A DNA stretch of 64,000 bases. Source: Parapedobacter sp037190485 (GTDB lineage Bacteria; Bacteroidota; Bacteroidia; Sphingobacteriales; Sphingobacteriaceae). Below, piece by piece: positions 25,686 to 33,680 of this stretch (within the stretch, counting starts at the first letter, position 1; each line of letters opens with the position of its first letter). The stretch is from NCBI GenBank assembly GCA_037190485.1, contig JBBCJB010000004.1, forward strand, positions 1 to 64,000, given 5' to 3'. The notes beneath the pieces are model-generated. The model worked only from the letters and a program-made list of their open reading frames with translations, made no database searches and was not told where the DNA came from. Made by a program: the position numbers and the translations under genes.

Positions 25686-26342
25686 CTACCCTTCGTCCGC
25701 GGCGATGTCTTTCGTGCCGACAGGGCCATCGACGTAGTTGATCACGCTCGGATCTTTGGTTACGAAGCGCACGGCGGTGGTGCCGGGGGCGGGTTCGAGT
25801 TTGTCGAGGAGTTTGAGGAATTTACCTTGGCTCAGGGTAATGGTGATTCGGGTTATCTCTTCCGCGTAATCACCCAAGTCTTGTTTGGATACTCCCGGAT
25901 TCAACTTGATGAACGCCTCTTTGGCGGTCCGGGAACGTTTGAAGAAGCCAGATTCAAGTAAAGCATGTAGTTGTTTGGCACGTCCGGGTATTCCTTCCGC
26001 CTTATTCGTTGCCTTGCGTTGTTCCACTTTCGTCTTTTCGGACTGTTGTTTTTTCCGATGTGCTTGAATTGCTTTTCTAGTAATGAATGGCAATTGGTCA
26101 AAGGTTGGCACTGGGTATTTCGGATTAACAAATTCAAAGTATTCCACACCAAAGAAAACCGCGTATCGGATAATGGTTTCGAGCGACGGATTTGACTCGC
26201 CCTTTTCTATGTCTGAAATGTATTTCTGGGAAGTATCCATAAGCGCTGCAAAATCGCGTTGCGTCAATCCAACAGCCTTCCGGAATTGATACAACCGATT
26301 TCCAAAGGCTAACTTACCCGTAAAAATTTTATCGATGCTCAA
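25686..26342 (-). CDS. XRE-family helix-turn-helix regulator with a C-terminal domain of unknown function
   Basis: 218 residues. The N-terminal XRE/Cro HTH is clear (LYQFRKAVGLTQRDFAAL, then TSQKYISDIEKGESNPSLETI; residues ~17-65). It is followed by a Lys/Gln-rich linker and a second, uncharacterised domain (~130-218) ending VRFVTKDPSVINYVDG and GTKDIAAD. The HTH half resembles antitoxin-type repressors, but no toxin gene is adjacent. Two decayed copies of its 3' end lie at 5770-5870 and 24486-24560. Target unknown; autoregulation is plausible. Confidence 0.8.
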   Translation of the reverse strand: MSIDKIFTGKLAFGNRLYQFRKAVGLTQRDFAALMDTSQKYISDIEKGESNPSLETIIRYAVFFGVEYFEFVNPKYPVPTFDQLPFITRKAIQAHRKKQQSEKTKVEQRKATNKAEGIPGRAKQLHALLESGFFKRSRTAKEAFIKLNPGVSKQDLGDYAEEITRITITLSQGKFLKLLDKLEPAPGTTAVRFVTKDPSVINYVDGPVGTKDIAADEG

Positions 26343-26362
26343 AGAAAAATATAATATGATTG

Positions 26363-26394
26363 TTTTGATTTCAAATATTTATTCATTACCTTTG
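26363..26394 (+). promoter_or_regulatory. Candidate Bacteroidota promoter pointing into a gene-free region
   Basis: TTTTG at 26363-26367 and TACCTTTG at 26387-26394 match the -33 TTG and -7 TAnnTTTG elements with the usual ~19-20 base spacing. No protein gene follows on the plus strand for nearly 1 kb, so the product, if any, would be an RNA starting near 26401. Confidence 0.45.
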
Positions 26395-26492
26395 CTTCAT
26401 CATAACCAGACAGCGGTTACGGCCGCCGGAATTTTGAAAACGAAAAGCAATGCGTATGACATGACCATAACAGTACATACAACTTTGGTGTA

Positions 26493-26682
26493 GGTATAAA
26501 CATTGAAGGCCTCGATACCCTGTTATCCCACGGTAGAAGTCGAGCCAGCAGATTTATACCCAATTCTACGCAATTGGCTATCTTTGCCCATTGTTATGGA
26601 TTGGGTCTGCTGTTGAAGACCGTTTTCTACTGTGGGAACTTTAAGGGTAACGGTTGAGGCAGATTCCAATCCATACTTTTTT
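26493..26682 (+). ncRNA. Candidate structured small RNA (long interrupted hairpin)
   Basis: About 180 bases fold as one long interrupted hairpin. The helices are GTAT 26494-26497 with ATAC 26673-26676; GCCTCGA 26509-26515 with TTGAGGC 26654-26660; TACCCT 26516-26521 with AGGGTA 26644-26649; 13 base pairs 26526-26538 with 26625-26637 (one G-T wobble); CAGCAGA 26546-26552 with TCTGCTG 26606-26612; and CCCAAT 26559-26564 with ATTGGG 26600-26605. A T-run (26677-26682) directly follows the closing stem, and a weak -7 box CAACTTTG lies at 26480-26487. The architecture recalls 6S RNA but no family-specific residues were checked. A decayed palindromic element is the alternative. The neighbouring 26343-27342 interval contains no supported protein gene. 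Confidence 0.5.
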
Positions 26683-26880
26683 CCAACCGGATTGGACCTA
26701 TCCTCACTCCCCTTCCGTGCTTCCCTGCGCCGTTAACTAATCAGGCGTAAACATAGCTAAAGTTGCCGAAGAAAACAACGGCAGTGCCGGCTACGGCCCT
26801 AATAAACGACAAATCCAGGTAGCGCAGACATGAACGAAGTACCCAAGACCCCGTGCGGCATGTGCGCATTCGATGTGCTA

Positions 26881-26983
26881 TTCCCGCGGAAACCGAAGAA
26901 TCCGATCTAGCGGGAACGGCGATCACATGCCATTTCCGGGGCGAACGTTGATTGTCTTCCACGAGCCCTTCGGGATTCGCCCC
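26881..26983. repeat. REP-like palindromic repeats
   Basis: Two adjacent inverted repeats: TTCCCGC (26881-26887) with GCGGGAA (26910-26916), and GGGGCGAA (26938-26945) with TTCGCCCC (26976-26983), the latter followed by CTAC. On the minus strand this reads GTAGGGGCGAA...TTCGCCCC, a form of intergenic repeat I recall as common in Bacteroidota. Reading frames crossing this stretch are therefore not credible genes. The rest of 26690-27310 shows nothing I can assign. Confidence 0.5.
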
Positions 26984-27314
26984 TACAAAATCATACCCAT
27001 ACGGGTACTGGCTGTGCTTTGACCATTGCTCAACCTTTTTCTGTGTGAAGCCCATGCGCGGGGGCCTGCCGGTGGTGCGGCGGCTCCCGTTGCATCGGGT
27101 GCCGTATCCAGAGACACCACCAATCGGGATAACCTCCTTATCGACGAGGTCGAGATCAGTACCGGCTACCGACGCATCCCGAAGGAACGTGCCACGGGGA
27201 GTTTCACTTTTGGGCTTGCGGGCAATGAAGGCCGAGAGAGCGGGCAACGCCTGTGACGCGCTCGACGTCCTTGTAGGATTTGGAGATTTCCTTTCGTTCA
27301 TCGAGGCTTCGAAA

Positions 27315-27340
27315 TGTAAACATTTTTGTTTATGTTTGCA
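27315..27340 (+). promoter_or_regulatory. Promoter and palindromic operator of the HTH/DUF6922 gene
   Basis: TAAACA (27317-27322) and TGTTTA (27327-27332) form an inverted repeat around TTTT. It overlaps the -7 box TATGTTTG at 27331-27338. Transcription would begin at about 27344, at the ATG at 27343, so the mRNA would be leaderless. Overlap of operator and -7 box suggests autorepression by the encoded HTH protein. Confidence 0.55.
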
Positions 27341-27342
27341 TC

Positions 27343-27849
27343 ATGGAAAAGCGATTCGAACGATTCAAGGGCATCCATCCGGGCTTTATCCTCGAGCGGG
27401 AGCTGAACAAGCGGTCGCTCAAGCAGCGGCCGTTCGCCAAACTCATCCATGAACACCCGCAGACATTCAATGCGGTCATTCGTGGCAAACGCGCGATGAA
27501 CATCCCCTTATCATTGAAGGTAGACGAGCAATTGGGCATCGAACGCGGTACGTTCGCCTTGCTCCAGACCTATCATGAGCTAGCGGAAGAGACGAAGAAG
27601 ACGCGGGTACGGAATACGCCTGATTTATCCTTGTTACGCAAAGGCCTCTTCTGGGATACCGATATCGATACCGTTGACTGGGATCGTTATTACCGTGCGG
27701 TCATCAAGCGCGTGTTCGAACGGGGTAACGAAGACGAAAAAAAGGAAATCATCCGCTTCTACGGTGCGGATAAAGTCGCGGAAGTCGTCGGCAAAGCGGA
27801 CCCGACGATAACCATCCCATTATACATCGGCGAATTCCGTAACCGATGA
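27343..27849 (+). CDS. HTH protein with HigA-like N-terminus and DUF6922-like C-terminus
   Basis: 168 residues from ATG 27343 (MEKRFERFKGIHPGFILERE). The first ~80 residues look like a HigA/XRE helix-turn-helix (HPGFILERELNKRSLKQRPFAKL and a recognition-helix region around TFNAVIRGKRAMNI). The C-terminal block LRKGLFWDTDIDTVDWDRYY...IIRFYG is the short domain often found at the end of such Bacteroidota proteins (DUF6922-type). No HigB-like toxin is adjacent, so it may be an orphan antitoxin or a transcription factor acting with unlinked partners. Starts further upstream would run through the operator and are rejected. Confidence 0.75.
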   Translation: MEKRFERFKGIHPGFILERELNKRSLKQRPFAKLIHEHPQTFNAVIRGKRAMNIPLSLKVDEQLGIERGTFALLQTYHELAEETKKTRVRNTPDLSLLRKGLFWDTDIDTVDWDRYYRAVIKRVFERGNEDEKKEIIRFYGADKVAEVVGKADPTITIPLYIGEFRNR

Positions 27850-27886
27850 TCATGCATCCATCCTCAGCCAAAACTCGGTTTAAAAG

Positions 27887-27936
27887 GCAGATTTGGCTGA
27901 AGATCATCAAAAATCCCCAGCCAAATCCGCTTTTTT
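27887..27936 (+). terminator. Rho-independent terminator with a competing upstream arm
   Basis: GCAGATTTGGCTG (27887-27899) pairs with CAGCCAAATCCGC (27918-27930) with one mismatch, followed by six Ts. A third copy of the arm, CAGCCAAA, lies at 27865-27872 and could pair with the first arm instead, giving mutually exclusive hairpins. It ends the HTH/DUF6922 transcript. Confidence 0.75.
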
Positions 27937-27963
27937 CGAGCACTTTTGGCGTGATATAAAAAC

Positions 27964-30090
27964 CTATAACGCCGCGGTGTATTTCGCGAGGTCTTCCCGT
28001 GCTTTCGTTTTGGTCGATTCGCTTTGCTCCCCCAATGTTGCATCATTGACCATATCGACGATCCGCTCTTGGAGCTTCACCGCGCGCTTGGCATCCCCGT
28101 CCAGGAAGTACGTCTCGGCTAGCTGGCTGTGCGCGAACATGTCCGTGGGCGAGCAGCGGGCAACGGCGTGCTCCATGACCACGATACCCAACCGCTTGTC
28201 CTTGGGGTCGTCTTTGGCCACGATGCTACGGGCGAGCATCTGCAGCGACATGGGGTCTCCACCATGCCGAGCCAACACCTCCTTTACGTAGCGGTGGGCT
28301 TTGCGTCGGTCTATTTTCCGCAAGTGTTCGAAACAGGCACCCATAAATACGCCTTTGCCCATCAACGAGCGTTCCACGAGTCGCTCGGCGACTTCAAACG
28401 CGGCCGCGTCATCGCCGGCTTTCGAATATTCGGTATATTGCGTACGCAACGCTTCGAGCGCTTCATTGTCTTTGGCAACCTGCGCGGCCACCGCTTCTGA
28501 TGCTTCTGCATCAAATGACCCCGCCAAGACGCGCTCCACGACGTGTTCCAATCCGGCGAAGGGGTGGCCAATCCACACCACGTTGCCGGCCTGATCGATC
28601 ACGAACGAGGACGGGATGCCCTTCAGGCCGGCTGCCACCATCCAATCGATCCATGTACGGTCGTCGGGGACATCCACCCCGACCGTATAATCCATGCCGT
28701 CGCCAAGACGCTCGACGAATTGCGTCACCTTCGGCAAATAATCGGCGTTTTTATCTTTCGAGTAGCTGTTCTCACGCACGTCGAAACCGACAACGGTGAC
28801 TTTGCCGCGATACTTCCTGGCCAGTTCAGACAGGTGGGGCATCGCCATCTTGCAGGGGCCGCACCAGGTAGCCCAAAATTCGACGACATAGACCTGGCCG
28901 GGTTCAAACCGGTCTACCGGCTGGCCCTTCAACCAAGCAACCGCCGTGAGCGCCGGAGCGGGATCGCCCACCCGTAGGGTGATGGCATCGGCCACCGCGG
29001 CCCGGTAGGTCGCCAGGTTTCCGTTTGCCTTTTCGAGCAAGGCATCCCTTCCTTTGATGGCGGTCTGTCCGGTAAGCAGCGCAATCACTTTTTCCTGCGT
29101 AGCGACGGCCGCGTCGTGGTTGCCCGTTTGATGATACATCGCAGCCATGGCATCCTGAACGGCATGGTCACGGGGAGAAGAGCGCCGAACAACTTGCTGC
29201 ATGGCGAGCACGGCAATCTCCTTGCCCTGCGCATCCCCGAGGTCAAGCAATTGCTTTGCGAAAACCTGCAGCGTTAGCGGATCGCCCGCGAAGGCATCGA
29301 TTTTTTCGAGCGCAAAATCCTTCGCCTTTGCCGGGTTATCGCCGTTCAGGAGCTTGTAGATGGCGGAGAGTGTAACCGACCGGCCCATCGGGTACCGCTC
29401 AAGCAGTTCCTCTCCAATAGCGACTCCTTCAGCGCTATTTTTTGCTTCGACGAGTTCATGGAAACGCAGCAACAGCGCAGTCGTGTTCTCCCGCTCCCGG
29501 GCGATTTCAGCGTTCAAGGCTTCGTCATCCGCCGGATCGAACCGCCCAACCAGTATATTTTCCACCACGAGATCGAGCCCGTTGAGCGGGTGGCCGATCC
29601 ACGCGATGCGTCCGGACCGGTCCACCACGAACGTAGCCGGAATACCTTTAAGCCCGGCAGCATCCATCCAGTGTTGCCAGGTTTGCTGCGCGGGATTGTC
29701 TACGGCGACGGTATAATCCATGCCGTCGCCAATCGCGTCCACGAAATCTTCCACGAGCCCCAGGTAGGACAGGTCCGTGGTATCGGCCGCCGCATTATCC
29801 TTGACGTCTACGCCGATCACGGTGACCTCATCCCGGTATTTTGCAGCCAATGCAGAAAGGTGGGGCATGGCCATGCGGCATGGCCCGCACCAAGTGGCCC
29901 AAAACTCGACCACGTAAACCCGACCCGGCTCGAACCGCTGCACAGGCTCGCCCTTGAGCCAGGACGCCACATGGAATGCGGGGGCCCGATCGCCAACCTT
30001 CAACGAATCAGGGGCGGCTATCACCCATGTGGGAAGGGTAGATAAGACGCCAATCCATACGATGCCAAACAATGTTCTCAATCCGTTCAT
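27964..30090 (-). CDS. Tandem thioredoxin (TlpA-like) periplasmic protein
   Basis: 708 residues with a signal peptide (to ~residue 26). Two similar halves follow. Each has a TlpA/AhpC-type thioredoxin domain with FWATWCGPC and MAMPHLS (active sites near residues 68-71 and 420-423) followed by ~160 residues of TPR-like helices. The two domains share long identical stretches (AGLKGIP, WIGHP, RYxxEVTVIG-type text), so the gene arose by internal duplication. Exported thiol-disulfide reductase or isomerase; the partner is probably a protein of the same operon. It is the last gene of the sigma-FecR-SusC-SusD operon. Confidence 0.88.
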   Translation of the reverse strand: MNGLRTLFGIVWIGVLSTLPTWVIAAPDSLKVGDRAPAFHVASWLKGEPVQRFEPGRVYVVEFWATWCGPCRMAMPHLSALAAKYRDEVTVIGVDVKDNAAADTTDLSYLGLVEDFVDAIGDGMDYTVAVDNPAQQTWQHWMDAAGLKGIPATFVVDRSGRIAWIGHPLNGLDLVVENILVGRFDPADDEALNAEIARERENTTALLLRFHELVEAKNSAEGVAIGEELLERYPMGRSVTLSAIYKLLNGDNPAKAKDFALEKIDAFAGDPLTLQVFAKQLLDLGDAQGKEIAVLAMQQVVRRSSPRDHAVQDAMAAMYHQTGNHDAAVATQEKVIALLTGQTAIKGRDALLEKANGNLATYRAAVADAITLRVGDPAPALTAVAWLKGQPVDRFEPGQVYVVEFWATWCGPCKMAMPHLSELARKYRGKVTVVGFDVRENSYSKDKNADYLPKVTQFVERLGDGMDYTVGVDVPDDRTWIDWMVAAGLKGIPSSFVIDQAGNVVWIGHPFAGLEHVVERVLAGSFDAEASEAVAAQVAKDNEALEALRTQYTEYSKAGDDAAAFEVAERLVERSLMGKGVFMGACFEHLRKIDRRKAHRYVKEVLARHGGDPMSLQMLARSIVAKDDPKDKRLGIVVMEHAVARCSPTDMFAHSQLAETYFLDGDAKRAVKLQERIVDMVNDATLGEQSESTKTKAREDLAKYTAAL

Positions 30091-30099
30091 GCTTAAAAC

Positions 30100-31542
30100 T
30101 TAGAAAGGTTTATTCTTGTAAGTGAGATCCAGTATGCTGCCAAAACCATCGAATAGGCGTTTGTACTTACCGTCTTCAAAGTCGCCGGTATTGCTTATCG
30201 AAAACTCGTACAGCTTTCCCTGTCCGTTGTCTTCCGTGGCCACACCCAACGTTTTATTGTTGTCGTCATAGAGCTCAAACATGGCCATTGACTGTTTCAG
30301 TTTGAGTGTCTTGATGGTTTCTCCAACCGGAAACGTATAAACCAGCCTGGCCCTACGGGCCGGGATGTCGAGCAGGTACAGCTTGTTGCCTGCTGCATAG
30401 TAGATGTGGTAATAGAGTTTCGAAGAGGCGAATGCCGTGGCTTGGGCGAAGTCTGGTGCATCATCGATGGTGTAGGTCTCGGCGGCGGGAACGGCAGCCA
30501 AATAGTTGATGCGGTACACGTAATACCGGTCGGCATCGTTGTCTTTCATCACGCAATTGTAATAGCTGGATAAGCTGGGGCCTGCATAAACCAATTGCTT
30601 ATCGACATTGTTCATGTCGAACGCCTGTTCGGCAGGATTCGAAAATCCATTCAGCCTGTTACTGGCGTACAGCAGGAAACGCTGATGCTTGTTGTCAAAA
30701 AATATGCTCTGCCCATTGAAATCCATTTGGATGACGTACTTGGACAGCTCCCAGTCGCCGCGTATGGGGGCTCCGTATTGGGTAGCGGCATTAGGTAGGT
30801 TGGGTTCTGCATACAGCTCACCATTCAGCATCAGAAACGACCCAAATCCATAAGTAACCACGAAGTGGTTGTTGACCGTACCAGACTTGCCCGATTGGAA
30901 AAACCAGTCGGCCAACCCGTTGAGCCTCCCGAAGCTGTTGGGATCTACCTGTACGGCATCTTGGGTACCGTATGCAAAAATGTACTGGAAGATACTCGCA
31001 TTCATCACGTGCAGGCGATGCGTCCCTTCGGGGAAGCTGGTACCGTTGGCCGTTTGGTACAGGTCTCGGATCACCCGATCCTGCGGTGTGATGATATTGA
31101 CATCCTGCGTGCCGTCTGCTTTTTGCTCCAACACCAGCCATCCTTCGCCAAGCAAGCCCGTAACCTCCAACAGAAAGGTTTTGATATACGGGATGTCGGT
31201 CTGTGGGGCTGTGATGGTGTATTGCAACCGATATTTGCCGGGTTTCAACCCGATGGGGGCCGCCAAGTCGCGGCCATCGCCCAGATCCAGGTTGGTGCCG
31301 CCATTGGGATAGGGATATACGTTCCAGCGATAGGTAAACTGCGACTCATCGGCAGGCATGCTTTGCTCCAACCGCATCGCGATGCGCAGCGTATCAAATT
31401 GCTGCATCACGATGGTATCGCCTACCGAGGGCCGCATGGCAATCTCGTTGATGGGACGGAGATCATAGTTGCCTTTGTCTTTGAAACAACCGGAAAACAA
31501 GGCTATGCATAAGCCCAATAAAATGATGGGGAGTTTCTTCAT
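30100..31542 (-). CDS. PKD-like family lipoprotein
   Basis: 480-residue lipoprotein (lipobox ALFSGC). After a PKD/Ig-like N-terminal part (IAMRLEQ...FTYRWNVYPYP), there is a propeller-like region rich in aromatic beta-strands (GEGWLVLEQKADGTQDV, QYIFAYGTQDAV, KLYYHIYYAAGNKLYLLDI). This matches the 'PKD-like family' lipoproteins that accompany SusC/SusD/DUF4843 in Bacteroidota. Likely a surface accessory protein of the SusCD complex. Overlaps the DUF4843 gene by one base. Confidence 0.82.
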   Translation of the reverse strand: MKKLPIILLGLCIALFSGCFKDKGNYDLRPINEIAMRPSVGDTIVMQQFDTLRIAMRLEQSMPADESQFTYRWNVYPYPNGGTNLDLGDGRDLAAPIGLKPGKYRLQYTITAPQTDIPYIKTFLLEVTGLLGEGWLVLEQKADGTQDVNIITPQDRVIRDLYQTANGTSFPEGTHRLHVMNASIFQYIFAYGTQDAVQVDPNSFGRLNGLADWFFQSGKSGTVNNHFVVTYGFGSFLMLNGELYAEPNLPNAATQYGAPIRGDWELSKYVIQMDFNGQSIFFDNKHQRFLLYASNRLNGFSNPAEQAFDMNNVDKQLVYAGPSLSSYYNCVMKDNDADRYYVYRINYLAAVPAAETYTIDDAPDFAQATAFASSKLYYHIYYAAGNKLYLLDIPARRARLVYTFPVGETIKTLKLKQSMAMFELYDDNNKTLGVATEDNGQGKLYEFSISNTGDFEDGKYKRLFDGFGSILDLTYKNKPF

Positions 31543-32258
31543 TAGAAAGGAAATGTGATGTTATTACCTAATTCATCGACCATGTCTTGACCGGTGCTCG
31601 CTTTGTATTCCAGCATCGCGTTCTTGCAGGACTGTATGATGTAATACCATACGGCAGGCAACGTGCCCGTAAAGTCGGTGTACCCTGTTTCGCGGATGAT
31701 CATGCCGTACTTGACCTGGCTGAAATCGCCGAAATATCCCTGCACCCAGGATGGCGGCCTGGTGAGGTAGTTATTCACCTTGAGCAAGTATTCAAGCTGA
31801 TCGGCGGCACCCGGCTCGAAATCGGCCGAAGGGACGATCTTGATCCACAGCCGCATCTCCTGTTGCGCCAGCACCTCCTTTTTGATCAATCTGATGGGCA
31901 GGAAACCGGTATAGGAGCCTGCAGGGATGCGGGCGGGCAAGATTTCGTACAGGTCGGCATCGGCCGTGGATCGGTCAAGCACTTCGTAATGTACCGTGCG
32001 ATCCACGTCGCGGGCTACGCCGCTGATGCGAATCGGGATGCGGAAGGTATCCTGCACGGTCTCGGGCAGCTGGATGGCGAACGAATAGGTCGCACTGTCG
32101 CGTGAGGCATCATCCGTTTGCTTGTATATATATACCTGAGGTGCTTGCCCAAACTCCATGAGCTGATCTTTGCTACACGCGGCCAGCACGAGCAAGGCCA
32201 CGATCGCGTATCGGAAACCGCCAAGTAAGCGGCAGGGTATCCTGTTAGTTGTTTTCAT
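31542..32258 (-). CDS. DUF4843 domain lipoprotein
   Basis: 238 residues from ATG 32258 (MKTTNRIPCRLLGGFRYAIV, then ALLVLAAC lipobox); longer in-frame starts lie inside susD and are rejected. The rest is a beta-rich domain (YKQTDDASRDSATYSFAIQL, IRISGVARDVDRTVHYEV) of the DUF4843 family, which nearly always sits after SusD in sigma/FecR-type loci. The start overlaps the end of susD by 14 bases, so translation is coupled. Function unknown; presumably a SusCD partner in the outer membrane. Confidence 0.85.
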   Translation of the reverse strand: MKTTNRIPCRLLGGFRYAIVALLVLAACSKDQLMEFGQAPQVYIYKQTDDASRDSATYSFAIQLPETVQDTFRIPIRISGVARDVDRTVHYEVLDRSTADADLYEILPARIPAGSYTGFLPIRLIKKEVLAQQEMRLWIKIVPSADFEPGAADQLEYLLKVNNYLTRPPSWVQGYFGDFSQVKYGMIIRETGYTDFTGTLPAVWYYIIQSCKNAMLEYKASTGQDMVDELGNNITFPF

Positions 32259-33669
32259 GCGCTGAGGGGTTAAATTCGACTTCGTCATTCGGTAGGGGCA
32301 ATACGTAGATCGCTGGCGTAACGGGTTGCGGATAGCCCACAATCCGGTTTTTATTAAACCGCTTATACTGATAAAAGAGTTGGCCTTCCTGGTAAAACTC
32401 CTTCCTGTATTCCTTGAAGAGCTCTTCGGCAAGCTGTGTGTCCGTCAGGTCATCGGGCAAGACGCTCAACCCCCGGTTCCGGCGCACGGTATTCAGCAAC
32501 GCGATCGCCTCGGCCGGCGTGGTACTCGCCTCGGCGGCGATGTAATACATTTCGGTCAGCTTCAAAATCGGAACCCGGTTACGAACGAAATCATAGGGGT
32601 TATTCTCCTGCGAGAATTTCGCTGGGAACTTCTCTGCCGACGCCCCTTCGGTCTGCCACTGGATCAGGTACCGGTAATCGGTGCTCCCTCCGCTGGCGAT
32701 CTCAAAGATTTCAGCAATCTGTGCTTCCGTTGCCGTGAGGTAGTTGCCAAAAAGCGCGTACTTGAACAGCTCCGCATTGATATCCGTGAGGTTAGACACG
32801 TACAGGCAAAACAGATGCTCCATCGAAAACACCCGATTGGCCGATGCGGGATCGGTGGCTTGCTCCGGTGTAATGAACGGAAATAAATCAGACTGGATAA
32901 CCTCCTGCGCTTTTTCATACGCGGATGGTTTATCGCCTTGATAAAGGTGTATCCTGGCCATCAGCCCCGTAGCGGCCCAATAGTTCATGTGGTTTCGCGT
33001 AAAGGCCAGAAAAATGTCTGCATGCCCGTTATTGACGGTCTTGCGTACCTCCAGGAGCGAACGCGCCGCTTGCAGATCGGCCAGGCACGCATTCAATACC
33101 ACCTGTGCGGAAACGATTGCCTTCACGTCCATATCAAACGTCTTCACGTACGGAATGGCCGGTTTGTCCAATCCCAAAGTCGGTATCGGCCCAAAGGCCC
33201 GCAACAGGTCGAAGTGCACCAGGGCGCGCAACGCCAAGGCCTCGCCTTTGATGAGCCGGTAGTTATCGCCTGAAAACACCGACTGGCGCTCATCGATCAC
33301 TTCCAGCAGGTTATTGAGATTGGCAATGGCTTGGTATCCCGCAGACCAAAATGCATTGATTTTCTGCTGCACAACGGGATCGTCATACCGGTATAACCCC
33401 GCCGGGTAGTAGGCATTGCCCGTTCTTGACACATCGTAATTCATGGCCAGTACGTCCATAAGCCCCATGGTGAAGTCCTTGGCGTACAGATTGCGGGAGG
33501 CGAGCTGTACGTAAACACCGATGAGTGCATCCTTGAAGCCCTGTTCATCTTCGAGCAGTACGCGCTCGCTGATGCGTGACTTCGGATTGATGTCCAACCA
33601 TTTTTCGCAACCGCTTAGCGCCATCAACGCTACTGCTAGATAAATGATCCTATCTATTTTCAATCGCAT
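32245..33669 (-). CDS. SusD/RagB family lipoprotein
   Basis: 474 residues, lipobox LMALSGC. SusD-like helical core: KGEALALRALVHFDLLRAFGPIPTL is the signature; C-terminal text EEFNP-like is shorter than in classic SusD (ELFKEYRKEFYQEGQLFYQYKR). It is paired with the SusC encoded 11 bases upstream. It is shorter than the first SusD of this window, in keeping with the DUF4843/PKD-type loci. Ligand not predictable. Confidence 0.93.
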   Translation of the reverse strand: MRLKIDRIIYLAVALMALSGCEKWLDINPKSRISERVLLEDEQGFKDALIGVYVQLASRNLYAKDFTMGLMDVLAMNYDVSRTGNAYYPAGLYRYDDPVVQQKINAFWSAGYQAIANLNNLLEVIDERQSVFSGDNYRLIKGEALALRALVHFDLLRAFGPIPTLGLDKPAIPYVKTFDMDVKAIVSAQVVLNACLADLQAARSLLEVRKTVNNGHADIFLAFTRNHMNYWAATGLMARIHLYQGDKPSAYEKAQEVIQSDLFPFITPEQATDPASANRVFSMEHLFCLYVSNLTDINAELFKYALFGNYLTATEAQIAEIFEIASGGSTDYRYLIQWQTEGASAEKFPAKFSQENNPYDFVRNRVPILKLTEMYYIAAEASTTPAEAIALLNTVRRNRGLSVLPDDLTDTQLAEELFKEYRKEFYQEGQLFYQYKRFNKNRIVGYPQPVTPAIYVLPLPNDEVEFNPSAHENN

Positions 33670-33680
33670 AACCGTTCGTA

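Noticed and set aside
26493..26682. Interpretation of the long hairpin as an insertion sequence end pair
   Set aside because: The arms are too imperfect and there is no transposase or target duplication visible; kept only as an alternative to a structured RNA.
26741..27301. Open minus-strand frame of 186 codons upstream of the HTH/DUF6922 gene
   Set aside because: It crosses REP-like palindromes, its composition is unlike a protein (Arg/Ser-rich, no recognisable motif) and it has no promoter or partner.
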